This document shows, in pieces, positions 35,372-46,099 of a DNA stretch of 64,000 bases; position 1 is the first letter of the stretch; every line of letters starts with the position of its first letter. The stretch comes from Corythucha ciliata (lineage: Eukaryota > Arthropoda > Insecta > Hemiptera > Tingidae): NCBI GenBank assembly GCA_038030265.1, contig CM075943.1, positions 29,202,001 to 29,266,000 on the forward strand, read 5' to 3'. The notes below the pieces were generated by a model. The model worked only from the letters and a program-made list of their open reading frames with translations. It made no database searches and was not told the DNA's origin. The position numbers and the translations under genes were made by a program.

Positions 35372-35779
35372 TGAAGGATCATTTTTGGAAACTGAACTTC
35401 GCCTAAAAGCATACGGTAAATTCATATGAGGTTAAATGATTTATAAAGTTCACTCCACCATCCCTCCCACTGTTATCCGGTAACTAAATTTTTTTGTTTT
35501 GCTGTCATTCCGCAACTCATCATTAAGTTCAATTTTCACGACGTTAAAAAACGAGGAATGGGGTGGAGATCAATAGCGCTCCTCAAGTGCAGCGGCTGTT
35601 ATTCATTTGCCTTATTTCGAACATGAAGGAATTTAATTAAGTTGTACCACTACTGTATGCCGGTCATTCTTGACCTGTAAATGAGGGGAAAAACACAATA
35701 GTAATTAAATTGAGAAGCGTGCCGCATATATTGTGTAGAAGGCAAACAATGGCTTTGAGGCTTAAGGGGGAATAGTATG
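35372..35779. other. No supported gene
   Basis: Spacer without recognisable coding sequence or repeats. Confidence 0.35.
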
Positions 35780-36782
35780 CAGGGTGGAAGGGTTTAAGTG
35801 TAAAGAAAAAAATTGGGTAAAATTAGACCTCATTTGCGATCGAAAATACCCCATAACCCATGGTCCGAAAATCAAAACTCTTCGAGATATGATTTATCTA
35901 GCATCTTTTTAGGATAACATCATTTTCCTGGACCAAATGCGAGTAACTCTCTTCCCAGCTGACATTCTACAACTTTTGACGATTGATTCGGGAAGAACAC
36001 ACTCTTTCCTGTCAATCTATTTTCGTCAAAAAATAACTATTTCTGTGTCCTCGGCAGCTCCTCAAAGTTTTGCGAAACAGGAATTTTTATTTTTTCAATG
36101 AAAGCCAATCACCACTTGTCCATACTAAACCTCCGCCTATCGACTTTCGATGGATCAGAAAAACTTCTTCAACGTGCTCCTTCCCAAATTACTCATGAGC
36201 ATTTGCTTAATTAATTGGCGCTTTTTCGGCAGAAATGACAGTTTTTTAGAAAAAAGAGTGATTTTTCTGTTCAAAATCGTTTGTTTTGACCTGTAAATTC
36301 AAGCAATCCCCGCGAATTTCAACATTGAAAACCTCACCCGAAGTGGTCCATTAAATGTAACTGACTGTGAACTTCTACCAGAGTATCAATCAAATGTCGC
36401 TCCGGCAGCTGGCTGTCGAATAAAGTGTATTTCTCTTCTACGAAGTTTGACGTTTTCAGTTAATTTGCGATTATGCGACAAAAATTACCACTTGGTGTGA
36501 CTATTTACTTTTATTAAACAATTTCTGCCAAATAATAGCTAATTTACTGAAATTCGTAGTAGTGAAATGCACTCTATTCGACCGCGACGACAGCCAGCTG
36601 CCGAAACGATATCTTTTGATGCTTAGGTGAGCGTTAACATTCAGTTACAATCCAAGGACCGCTTCAGATGATGTTTTAATTATTTTTCGCACGTTGAAAT
36701 CCGCAAGGATTACTGGAATTTACAGGTCAAAACAAGCGATTTTGAATAGAAAAAACCCTCTTTTTTCTAAAAAACTGTCATT

Positions 36783-37712
36783 TCTGCCGAAGTACCTAAT
36801 GTACACTGGCGACATCCCGGAAAATAGCAACGTCATCACTGCAACATTTGCGGATGATACAGCATTGCTTGCAGTCGGCGAAGACAACCAGAGCTCAGTT
36901 CGAGAACTGAATCAAGCACTCTCCAGCGTCCACAGATGGGGAGTGAGGTGGAGAATCAAAATGAATGAGACGAAATCGGTTCACGTGGATTTCACCAATA
37001 GGTCGATAAACTACATACCGGCGTATCTCAATAACAAAGAGCTCCCGTATTCCAACCAAGCCAAGTACTTAGGGATGACCCTGGATGCAAAGCTCCGTTG
37101 GAAAGAGCATTTGAAGAAGAAGAGAACTGAGCTCAACATCAAATTCCGAAAAATGTACTGGATTATGGGTAGGCACTCAAAACTGTCTATCCAAAACAAA
37201 ATAACATTGCAAACAGGTCCTGCGACCAGTATGGACTTATGATGCCCAACTGTGGGGATGCACCGCCCAATCAAATCGTAAAATTATACAAGGCTTTCAA
37301 AACAACGCTCTAAGATCCATAGTTAATGCTCCTTGGTACGTTTGGAACGATAGACTTCATCATGACTTGGGAGTGATGACAGTCGATGAAGTCATTCAAG
37401 GATTGGTGAAAAATCATCAGGACCGTCTTTTATGCCACATCAACGAGGAAGCTGCCCAACTTGTTGATACCAGAGGCATGTACCGAAGACTTGAACGCGT
37501 AAAGCCGCATGATTTAATTCCTTCACTGTGTACATAGCTTACTGTGTTCATAGCTTCAATTTAATGAGATATCCGAATCAAGTTTAGTTCTGTATCTAAA
37601 ACTTGTGGACGTAAATATTAAAACAGTGTATTAGAAAAACTTTACTTATAAGTGTAAACTTGGTGTAAATAAAGATATGAAAGAAAAAAAAAAAAAAAAA
37701 AAATCTGCCGAA
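36783..37712 (+). mobile_element. 5'-truncated LINE (Jockey-like) with 9 bp target duplication
   Basis: TCTGCCGAA occurs at 36,783-36,791 and 37,704-37,712. The body (36,792-37,703) begins inside the reverse transcriptase gene and ends with a poly-A tail (about 37,681-37,703). The direct repeats are part of the surrounding foldback arm, so the pre-insertion sequence can be read from the uninterrupted left arm at about 36,200-36,250. Full tail, short duplication and 5' truncation fit target-primed reverse transcription. Confidence 0.85.
36794..37537 (+). pseudogene. LINE reverse transcriptase C-terminal half, one frameshift
   Basis: Contains NVITATFADDTALLAVGEDN with an intact FADD catalytic pair, then KYLGMTLDAKLRWKEHL, MYWIMGRHSKLSIQNKITLQ. 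A single-base shift at about 37,207-37,215 moves the reading to RPVWTYDAQLWGCTAQSNRK and on to a stop near 37,535-37,537. The order of blocks is that of Jockey-clade elements of insects. Only about the last third of ORF2 is present, so it is inactive, but one frameshift and no internal stop point to a fairly recent copy. Confidence 0.8.
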
Positions 37713-38162
37713 AAATCGCCAATTAATTAAACAAATGCTCATGAGTAAGTTTGAAAGGGACACGTTGAAGAAGTTTTTCTGATCCATCGAAAGTCGATAG
37801 GCGGAGATTTAGTATGGACAAGTGGTGATTGACTTTCATTGAAAAAATAAAAATTCCTGTTTCGCAAAACTTTGAGGAGCAGCCGATGACACAGAAACAG
37901 TTATTTTTTGACGAAAATAGATATTCCTGGCAGGAAAAAGTGTGCTCTTCCCAAATCCATCGTCAACATTTGTAGAATGTCAGCTGGGAAGCGAGTTACT
38001 CGCATTTTGTCCAGGAAAATGATGTTATCCTACAAAGATGCTAGAAAAATCATATCTCGAAGGGTTTTGATTTTCGGACCATGGGTTATGGGGTATTTTC
38101 GATCGCAAATGAGGTCTGATTTTACCCAATTTTTTTCTTTACACTTAAACCCTTCCACCCTG

Positions 38163-38312
38163 TATTATTATATGCCGATATTTTTTTTTTCGTCTTTCAC
38201 TTGATCCTTAGGCACGTTTCACACATACGCGGCGCGTATTTGGCTGGCACTTCAAAACTGCGAAATATACTTTCACACATGTGCGGTATTCTGTGGCTCC
38301 GAGGAGTGTACA
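38163..38312. other. Short spacer with CACAC-type motifs
   Basis: Contains 'tttcacacatacgcggcgcg' and 'tttcacacatgtgcgg'. A similar 'ttttcacacgggaggc' lies just beyond the hAT element at about 40,090, so the hAT may have landed in an older element. Not resolved. Confidence 0.3.
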
Positions 38313-39605
38313 CAAAGGGGCAGGCGCGGATCCAGGATTTCGTCAAGGGGGGGAGGGCTGGACTGAAATTCCCCCCCCCTGGTGGTAGGAGGATAAAAAT
38401 CACTTAATCTATTTTACATTTAAAGGATTTGTCGAATTTTGTAGCAGTTTTTTTCTTGGACAGGAGTAGGTATATTTTTCCGTTGAAATGTCGAAGACCG
38501 CCAATATCAAATTTTTCTTGCATTATAGCGTTGGTGTACATATTATGTTCATAGCGAATGAAATTATAGAAACGAAAACAATTAAAGTTGTATGAAGAAA
38601 AAAAGTTAAAATTGGAGACAACTATTGCCAAAGAGGGGCGAAATAACCACGGTTTCATTAATCAAGGGCCAGTTCAAAGAGCTGAATCGATAGTTACCGG
38701 TCAAAATTCCCGGTTTTGTGACCAAATAATTAGTCCAAGGTGCCAAGATTGTTCGTGTAACGTACAAAACCGGTGTAAACCGATTCCGGGAACTGGTTAA
38801 TATGTTCTAGTATTTGAATATCACGCCACAAAATTTCCAGTTTTTTGGCCAAGAAACTGAATTTTACCTTTACCGATTTAAGGCCCACCTGGCGAGGCGC
38901 ATTCTGGGACCTTTAGGGCTAATGCTCCTGGTTCTATTCTATTCTGGTACATAGTACTTGAAGAACTAAGTGTCTAGGAAAAGTTTGAGCGTTACGGTAG
39001 GATTTTCTGTGACAAATTGTGATTTTTGTAGCGAAACGTGTGCATACGGAGCAAAATCATGAGGTAAATGTTTAATTTTTGTGAGGCAAAATATCCAGTT
39101 TGAAAGACTAAATTTTCATCGGCCATAACCTCTATATTTTGAGGCTAAGTTTGTTGGTTTTTGAATCGTCAATTTGTAATTTTTTTTCGCAATTTCTGAT
39201 CGCATTGTGAGTTCGTGATGAAAACTGGGTCTCTGTACAGCGTACACAGCCATATCATCGGCCAAATGACCCGTTATTGGTCGAGAAAATCAAAGTTTGG
39301 GGATTTGAAACTATACGATTGTAATGCGGGTCCTGTATTTCTGTATAGAAGAAACTAGAATAGAGCGAATTTGTCCGCGGGAAACAGCTTGGAATTCACC
39401 CCACTGCATTCACGTCTGCTGTATCCGCGTATGTCCCGATTATTTGTTGACACTTTTCGACAATACATATACAACCTTTCTTGATCTTCTTCTGGGCCCC
39501 TAAAGGTCTAGATATGACGCTGCACCGGAGCTCGGCAGATGACTTGAAAAAAACATAAAATAATTGATACGAGGGTTTCTGTCGCCCGTGTTTTAATTAA
39601 AGAAT

Positions 39606-39787
39606 TAAATTAATTAACTGATTTTACCCGAACGACACGGAAAGACAAAGCCTAACACAATTCGAGCTTCGAGAAAAACCCGTAACGGGTTCAAATCCCG
39701 TCGGGGAGCCCATTTTTTCTCGAAGCTCGAATTGTGAAAAAGGCTTTGCCTTTCCGTGTCGTCCGGGTAAAATCAGTTAATTAATTT
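39606..39787. repeat. Near-perfect ~75 bp hairpin with tRNA 3' half in its loop
   Basis: The left arm 39,606-39,678 and right arm 39,713-39,787 are inverted copies with about two substitutions and one 3-4 bp indel. Both contain TTAATTAACTGATTTTACCC, ACGACACGGAAAG and CACAATTCGAGCTTCGAG in the same sense. The ~34 nt loop is tRNA-like. The high identity suggests recent origin. Confidence 0.85.
39685..39712 (+). pseudogene. tRNA 3' half (T-arm, acceptor strand, CCA)
   Basis: ACGGG-TTCAAAT-CCCGT forms a perfect 5 bp T-stem with the standard 7 nt T-loop. It is followed by a 7 nt acceptor strand CGGGGAG, a C in the discriminator position, CCA, and then T6. No D-arm, anticodon arm or 5' acceptor strand is present, so it is not a working tRNA gene. 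Animal nuclear tRNA genes do not encode CCA, which points to derivation from a mature tRNA or a bacterial-type gene. The amino acid identity cannot be read. Confidence 0.65.
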
Positions 39788-40167
39788 ACTTACTTCTTTT
39801 ACACAAAATAAGATAACTTTGCTGAGTGTATAGCCTTCCCAAGCGGAAATTCTAGTCATGTAGAATTGGTCATGAATTGTGGCAAGCCCTACCCCCTTTG
39901 TTCTCACGATTTTTCTTTTGAGATTGTTTGAAAACTCGGAAATTTAGCTTTGAAGACTGGGGTTTAGGCAAAGTTGGGGGGGGGGGTTTCAGCCCAATGG
40001 GGGGGGGGGACTAAAGCCCCATTAGCCCCCTGCTGGATCCGCGCCTGCAAAGGGGAATTGACGCCCTGAGCAGCCTGAGCTAGGGATTTTCACACGGGAG
40101 GCAATGTTTATTTGGCTACCCCTGGCAACGAAGGAGTGAGCTTATTTATTTGTATTAATGCCACTAA

Positions 40168-40483
40168 AGGCCCGCTTTATCAATTGCCGTTTAAGAAATT
40201 TAAAAAACTGATTTAGAAAAATCATCTGTGAACCATTTGATCATGAAAAAGATGAATTTTTTGGCGCGTTGACACGGTTCAATCTCATTGCTCAATATGA
40301 TGGAAGACATTTCATTGAATGACTCGGGTGTCACGTTTATTATAGGAATTTGATGGAGCCATATCATTGGAAATGTGTTTACACGTTTCAATTTGATTGA
40401 ATCAATGAAATTGAGCCATGAGATTGAGCCGTGTAAACGCGCCTTTAGTCAGCTCTTTAATCAACGATTGATAAAGCGGGCCT
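40168..40483. mobile_element. MITE with AGGCCCGCTTTATCAAT ends
   Basis: Left end AGGCCCGCTTTATCAATTG, right end reversed AGGCCCGCTTTATCAATCG: 17 matching terminal bases. Internally, 'gcgcgttgacacggttcaat' and 'gagccgtgtaaacgcgcc' form another inverted pair. 316 bp, no ORF. Target duplication unclear. Confidence 0.7.
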
Positions 40484-40839
40484 GGGCGATATTTGTGAGT
40501 GCAATACTACATTCAATTTGTTCGTCATTCACAACATTGCTGCTTTCTATTTCAGATGACGTCTTCGAAGGGTCCTCCTGACGTTCCCGTGTCTCATCCA
40601 CTCAGTGTTGAGTGTGAGAAGCTGTTAATTGCAAGTTTCACCCCTGATAGAAATTTTACTTGATAGAAATTAAATTTGAAGTTCCGAAATGTGAATTCTG
40701 TAATTATATTTTGAATTTGTTACAAATTAAAGAATTAAATTAAATTTGAAATTATACATAGAATAGAAATTAAATTTGAAGCTCCAGGGTATTAAGTAAC
40801 CACAAAATTGAAGTTGCAGGGCTACATAGAAAACGCAAT

Positions 40840-41790
40840 TGAATGAAAGTCTTCAGCCTCGAAACTGCGAGTATCGAGATTACAGTACAGGCACGCAAGT
40901 GTGCTAATATTGGGGCAAAAAGTTTGAAACTAGCGCTCATATTCGAGGCTAAAATACTAAAATTCGCAGCAAAATACGAAGAAAAAATCACTAATTCGCG
41001 GCTAAAAATTGAGAAAAACGCAAAATCGCGGCCGTAATTGAGTAAAAGCGCTAATTCGCTGCAATGAAGTTGAGAAAAGGCTGGGATGAATCACTCAGTA
41101 GGCTCAGTCAATATTGTAAACAAAAACGCGAATTCACGGTTCCTCAATAAGGCAACTTCGTGACTAAATTTGAGAAAGAAAAGCGCTAAAATCGCGGATT
41201 AAATTTAGAAAATATTAGAATACATTTGAATTCACAGTTAAAATGGAGAAAGGCGTAAACTCGCGACTAGGTTGACAAAAAGCGCTCATTCGCAGTTGAA
41301 ATAAAAAACAAAAAAACAAACACGCCGATTCACGGATCAAGTAGAGAAAATACGCGTGAGATAAACCGCTCATTCGCAGCTAAAAAAAAAGAAAAAGCGT
41401 AATTCCCGGCACAAAAAATTGACAAAAGGCACTCATTCTCAGCTTGAAAAGGTGAAAAACGTCAATTTTGGGATCAATATACAAAAATTCGTTAATTCGC
41501 GGCTTAAATAGGGTAAAAGCTTTAATTCGAGGCTAAAACTAAGTCGTAATTATTCGCAGCTGAAATAATGAAATTACTCGCCGCTAAAATAGAGTAAAGC
41601 GTAGAGTAGAGCGCGGCTAAAATGTAGAAATTATTTGCGGCTAAAATTATAAAAGCCCTAATTCGTGGCGAGAATTGACGAAAAGTCCTGATAAGCGACA
41701 AAAATTGGGAAAAAAGGCTAATTGTACGTGGTTAAAAGTGTAATGGACAGACAAGCTCGTGGCTAAAATTGAGATATTTATGATCACCTC
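40840..41790 (+). repeat. Degenerate ~29 bp minisatellite, family 1 (large field)
   Basis: About 950 bp of units like 'cgctaattcgcggctaaaattgagaaaaa' with heavy substitution and variable spacing. The largest family-1 field with 52,520-53,345. A unit pair at 41,661-41,696 is repeated exactly (36 bp) at 42,286-42,321. Confidence 0.75.
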
Positions 41791-43869
41791 CTCGATCACG
41801 CATCACCCGCCTCTAGAGAGGTGTATCGGCTGCTACACCTTGGACATAGGGTCGGTGCCACTGGGGCATTAGGTATATTTAACTGCTTGAAAGGAATTCA
41901 CGAAATACTGTCTCCATACTGCGTTTAGGTCTTTAACGTGTGTGGTTTACAATAAAACTTGAAATGTGACTTTTTCGCCGTCACATTACCGTAACCGTTA
42001 ACTGCCAAACGCTTAAGCAGTAACTCCCTAACGAATAAATAGTCACTAAATTCAGGTTTTTGGGCAGCAAAAAAAACAAAAAGCAAGTTTCGGCGTTGCA
42101 AGTTTCTTGGCCGAGGAGTTTCTCTCGAAACTCCCCACGAAATTGCGAGTTGAAAAGGATAATCATCGAGCAAAATGACGAGTTCAGGGGATGAACAGCC
42201 ACGAAATTGCATCCAGGGGATGATTTGTTAAAAACCAGTTTCGAGGCACATTCAAATTATGTACCTGCAAACTTTTCTGGTATGCATTCGTGGCGAGAAT
42301 TGACGAAAAGTCCTGATAAGCAACCAAATTTCGCGAATCTGGAACTAATTTCACAGGGTTGTGTCCTCGCAGTCCTCCCAGCGGGCCAGGGCAGCCCATT
42401 CCCCCAAACTGAAGGGCGCACCAACCCTCTGGTTGAAAACCAACCCTAAAAACGTAAATAGCCACTGCCAGACTATACAAGTTTTTTGTTGTTTTGTTTA
42501 TATTGTTGCGTTTTGGTAAGTATATATATTTAATTCATCCGCAGATTGATGTACATTTTGCATATGGTCTATAAATCGTCGCAGCTTTTTTGCACGGACT
42601 TCTCCAGGGTCTAACACCCCCCAGCCCTTTATGACACCTATACATTTATGTATACATGGCTGACGACGAAGTGACACCCCCTTTTTTTCAACTTCCAGTT
42701 ATCTAACAACTCTTGTTTCTTTGACGTGACGCACGATAGAAACTTCCGTTCCGTACCGAGATAAAACCGTCCGAATTTGACAGAAAAATGAACAGCATAA
42801 ATATAGTTATGACCAAAAAACTTATCCGAGGAGCCTCTTCTTCAAGTCTTTGGCATAAACAGTAAATTCTTATTTCAGAGAGGCGGGCGATTTCATTTGT
42901 GTGTTGCGATGAAATTAGTTGAATTTACAGTTAATCTTTTGAATCAACGTGCAAAGTTATTACACTCTGGCTATTCCCCTCTCATAAAAATTGTATTTTA
43001 AATTCAAAAATGAAGATCTTCAATTCAACAGGTTGTGTGGTGAACTTTTCGAAGTGAAGAAACTTTAAAAATGAGAATGACTTTGGGGAGAACACGGCCT
43101 CGGTCGTGAAGAGACTATTAATATACCGACATTTCACCAAGAAAAGCGCAAAGATACTAGGTAGGTAAGTAGTTATTCTTACACGAGGTTGAACTGGTGC
43201 CTAGTTCTTAGAAGTTCGTCTCGGTGAATAACAGCAAGAATTTTATATCTTTCCTCGTGTGTGTATTTCCTTATCTCATATTCTAGGTCGAAAGGATCTA
43301 CCATACTTCTGGGAGACCAGGTATATGATGGTTGATGGCATATATTAACCGCTTCCACTTCGCGTCACGAATACACTGATGACATGAATGGATCAAGAGG
43401 GTCCTTTCACCAACGCAGGGTGCTGACAGTTCTGGTGGGGCGGCGGGGGGGTGTAAGGTGGTGGCGGGTATAATGAAACAACACCATTAAGACCGCGCCG
43501 CGGGCGACGCGAGGACGTAGACAACCACGAAGGAAAATTGTGTAGTGGGAAAGCTTCGAGTGGTCGTGGTCGACTCGAACACAGGGATTGTCATTTGGAC
43601 TCTATGGGTATGCAAGTTGTTGAAACTCCGTGGTTAACCAAGGACAGGAGTGGTTTAAATGATTAATAGCAACTTGGAATGGGAAAAATGGAACGCTCTT
43701 ATATTATTACACGAGATTTTCCTATCAGCCGCTCGAATACCTTTCGTGCGTCTGATGTTCAATTTAGGAATAATTAAAAACTATTGCAAAGTTAGACGTA
43801 TACGTCGAAACTAAAAACTATTTTAATTTGCATATACATATTATTTTAATTTAGATCTCATGCATATCT

Positions 43870-43904
<35 letters not shown>

Positions 43905-43950
43905 TGCGACTTACAACAGTTTATATAACGTGAAACGTGAGTCCCTTGCA
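41791..43950. other. No supported gene; transplanted minisatellite piece and T-run
   Basis: Apart from the exact 36 bp family-1 copy at 42,286-42,321, nothing structured was found until a T-run of about 33 nt at 43,871-43,903, which could be the tail of a minus-strand retroposon. Overlapping frames at 41,925-42,480 (minus) are not recognised. Confidence 0.4.
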
Positions 43951-44595
43951 GTGTATATGTTACGGTTAAAATGTTTTTCTTGGATAGTTTGTAAACTAGC
44001 CAAGATCGCCGCTATTTTGTCAGAAAACGTTGTTCTCACAAAATAACCACCAGCTTTGGCTATAATGTGTAAACTAACTGGATGGCCAATACCTAACGTA
44101 ACTCTATACCTCACGTTTCTTAAAAAACAACCATCTTTTATGGTTATTTTGTCGAACTAACCATTAACCAAAGAACCACTCTGAATAAATAATTACTATT
44201 ACTTATCATGCAAAGAGAAGTACATGCCTTCTTAAAAACGTATCGTAGTTTTCCTGCGAAAAACAGCTCTAGGGTATATTAATTTGATTAACATAGCCTT
44301 TGCATCAATGAAATAGGTAATTAACACATGTATAAGATGTGATTATTCGAAATATTAACTCGAAAGCACAGTACCAGTATGAGGGAGGCAAAATAGCTGA
44401 CTAGATTACAAAATGACCTAGAAAGTACTGGGTATTTTATAAACTATCCAGTTAGTTTATAAACTAGCCAAGCTGGTGGTTATTTTGTAAGAAACCTGGT
44501 TTTCGCACAAAATAGCGGATCCTTTGGCTAGTTTACATACTAGCTGCCTAGTTTACAAACTATCCAAGTAAAAACACTTTAGCCGTAACATACAC
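43951..44595. mobile_element. Foldback element with ~130-145 bp arms
   Basis: The left arm starts GTGTATATGTTACGGTTAAA and the right arm, reversed, GTGTATGTTACGGCTAAA. Both contain 'cttggatagtttgtaaact', 'cgctattttgt' and 'acaaaataaccaccagct' in the same sense. The right arm has an additional tandem copy of the 'agtatgtaaactagcc' motif. The ~370 bp centre has no recognisable ORF. Confidence 0.75.
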
Positions 44596-44812
44596 GCTTC
44601 CGGCGTCCACTGTTACATGGCGTATACTGCCGCTTCGTCGCGCTCCCTTTGTGCCCAGAGAACACCTATACTAATTAATTTCCTGATATTTTCAAGTCCC
44701 ACCGACACAAATCCACACATTATCACAAATTCATATATTGCTAAACATATAAAGTTGGCGCAATATCATTCACTGCTCTATGTATAATCGAAATGCTATG
44801 TTCAATATGTAC

Positions 44813-45238
44813 ATGTCGTAGTCACTTGCCGTAATTTGGTATTTCATGAAATGACCAGTCATTTGATGAAGTGCGCGCTCTTGATGTAACAGTGAGGTTA
44901 GAACACCATCTGACTAGGAATTTTGGTCATTTCATGAAATGCATCCAGCCTCTGGGCACTTCATGAAAGACGAAAGGATTACACCTTGTGTCCAGTCATT
45001 TCAAGAAATGACCAGAGTGAGTTGGGTTGGCATTTCAAGAAATGACCAGAGTGGCTCGGCCACATAGTGTAATCCTCGTGGATTTCATGAAGTGCCCAAA
45101 GGCTGGATGCATTTCATGAAATGACCAAAATTCCTGGTCAGATGGTGTTCTAACCTCACTGTTACACCAAGAGCGCGCATTTCATGAAATGGCTGGTCAT
45201 TTCATGAAATGCCAAATTACGGCATGTGACCACGACAT
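44813..45238. mobile_element. Palindromic MITE with ten ATTTCATGAAAT-type motifs
   Basis: The left end ATGTCGTAGTCACTTGCCGT and the reversed right end ATGTCGTGGTCACATGCCGT start arms that match for about 190 bp: 'aatttggtatttcatgaaat', 'gcgcgctcttg', 'gtgaggttagaacaccatct' and 'ccaaaattcc' also occur in both. Spaced through the element are about ten copies of the palindrome ATTTCATGAAAT or variants, many followed by GACCAG. No ORF. Confidence 0.8.
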
Positions 45239-46099
45239 ATATAGTCTATTGAGTACCCAACGCACCGCAATATCGATAACAAATCCCATATAATATGGGC
45301 TAACGACTCGAGTGTGCGACTCCCTTCGCGGCTTCTCATGGGTTTCATCTATTAAAACCATCACCGCAGTGTTTGGTCTAATTAGCTTATGTGTACCTGC
45401 CAAATCACGGCGCTAATTGCTCTCAAAGAGAGAGAGTATATCTTCTCATCACCTACCCTACAAGTCTAATGAAATTTTCATCAAAATCGGTTGACTCTTT
45501 TAAGAATCTTTTCCTAGTGCAGGTTCTCCTTGTAGCGGAATACTATTTTCGTTCTATAGGCTTTAAATTATATAGGTAACTCCTCCTTATCTTGGCTGGA
45601 GCCTGTGAGATGGAACGAAAAGAATCGTGGTTAATATTTGGGCTAAAAAATATAGTAAGTACGGGTAATAAAAACCTCTGACTATAGTGAATAGGTACTT
45701 GAATAACCATCTCTTCCTCCAATCTGAGAGATATTCGTATCCAACAATTATTTTATTTTTGTCGTTATTTAGAAGAACCCCGGCCCACGAATGCCGATAA
45801 CTTACATTAATACGGAGGAGGGGGGACTCTCTCTTTCCGTGTTTGCGAAGGTATGCGTGTGGGTTTGGGGAACGGAAGACGCAGAAGGCATGTCATGCAG
45901 TAGTAGAGATATACCCTTTGACGGAATCCATCGAAGGACGGTATGGGTTTAACCAATAAAATCATACATGGGGGGGGGGGGAGTTAAAAAGGCTTTCTAC
46001 CATGCAGGACTAGAGAAGGGGCATTCTGCTGTGCAGGCCCAGAAGATTCGTGACCCTATATAGGAAACCGTCAATTAGCCCCAACAAAACGGCCGATCA
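45239..46099. other. No supported gene
   Basis: AT-rich with a G10-11 run at about 45,970. No coding signal was recognised. Confidence 0.4.

Larger units (their letters stand above)
35780..38162. mobile_element. CAGGGTG foldback transposon, member 3, interrupted by a LINE
   Basis: The left end CAGGGTGGAAGGGTTTAAGT and the right end (reverse complement at 38,143-38,162) bound long inverted arms. The right flank is TA. The left flank is TG, one transition from TA. The arms share 'cccataacccatggtccg', 'cttcgagatatgatttatct' and the core motif at 36,396 and 36,561-36,610. The right arm is interrupted by a LINE at 36,792-37,703. Without that insertion the element is close to 1.47 kb, similar to member 1. 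Confidence 0.8.
38313..40055. mobile_element. Non-autonomous hAT element with 8 bp target duplication
   Basis: Terminal inverted repeats CAGGCGCGGATCCAG at 38,321-38,335 and the exact reverse complement at 40,033-40,047, flanked by the identical octamer CAAAGGGG at 38,313-38,320 and 40,048-40,055. An 8 bp duplication with CAGG ends is the signature of hAT elements. G/C runs lie just inside both ends. The 1.73 kb interior has no recognisable hAT transposase, and it carries the tRNA-bearing hairpin at 39,606-39,787. Confidence 0.85.

Noticed and set aside
40556..40663. 35-codon frame after 'ctttctatttcag', possible 3' exon
   Set aside because: The acceptor-like sequence is good, but no upstream exon or known protein supports it.
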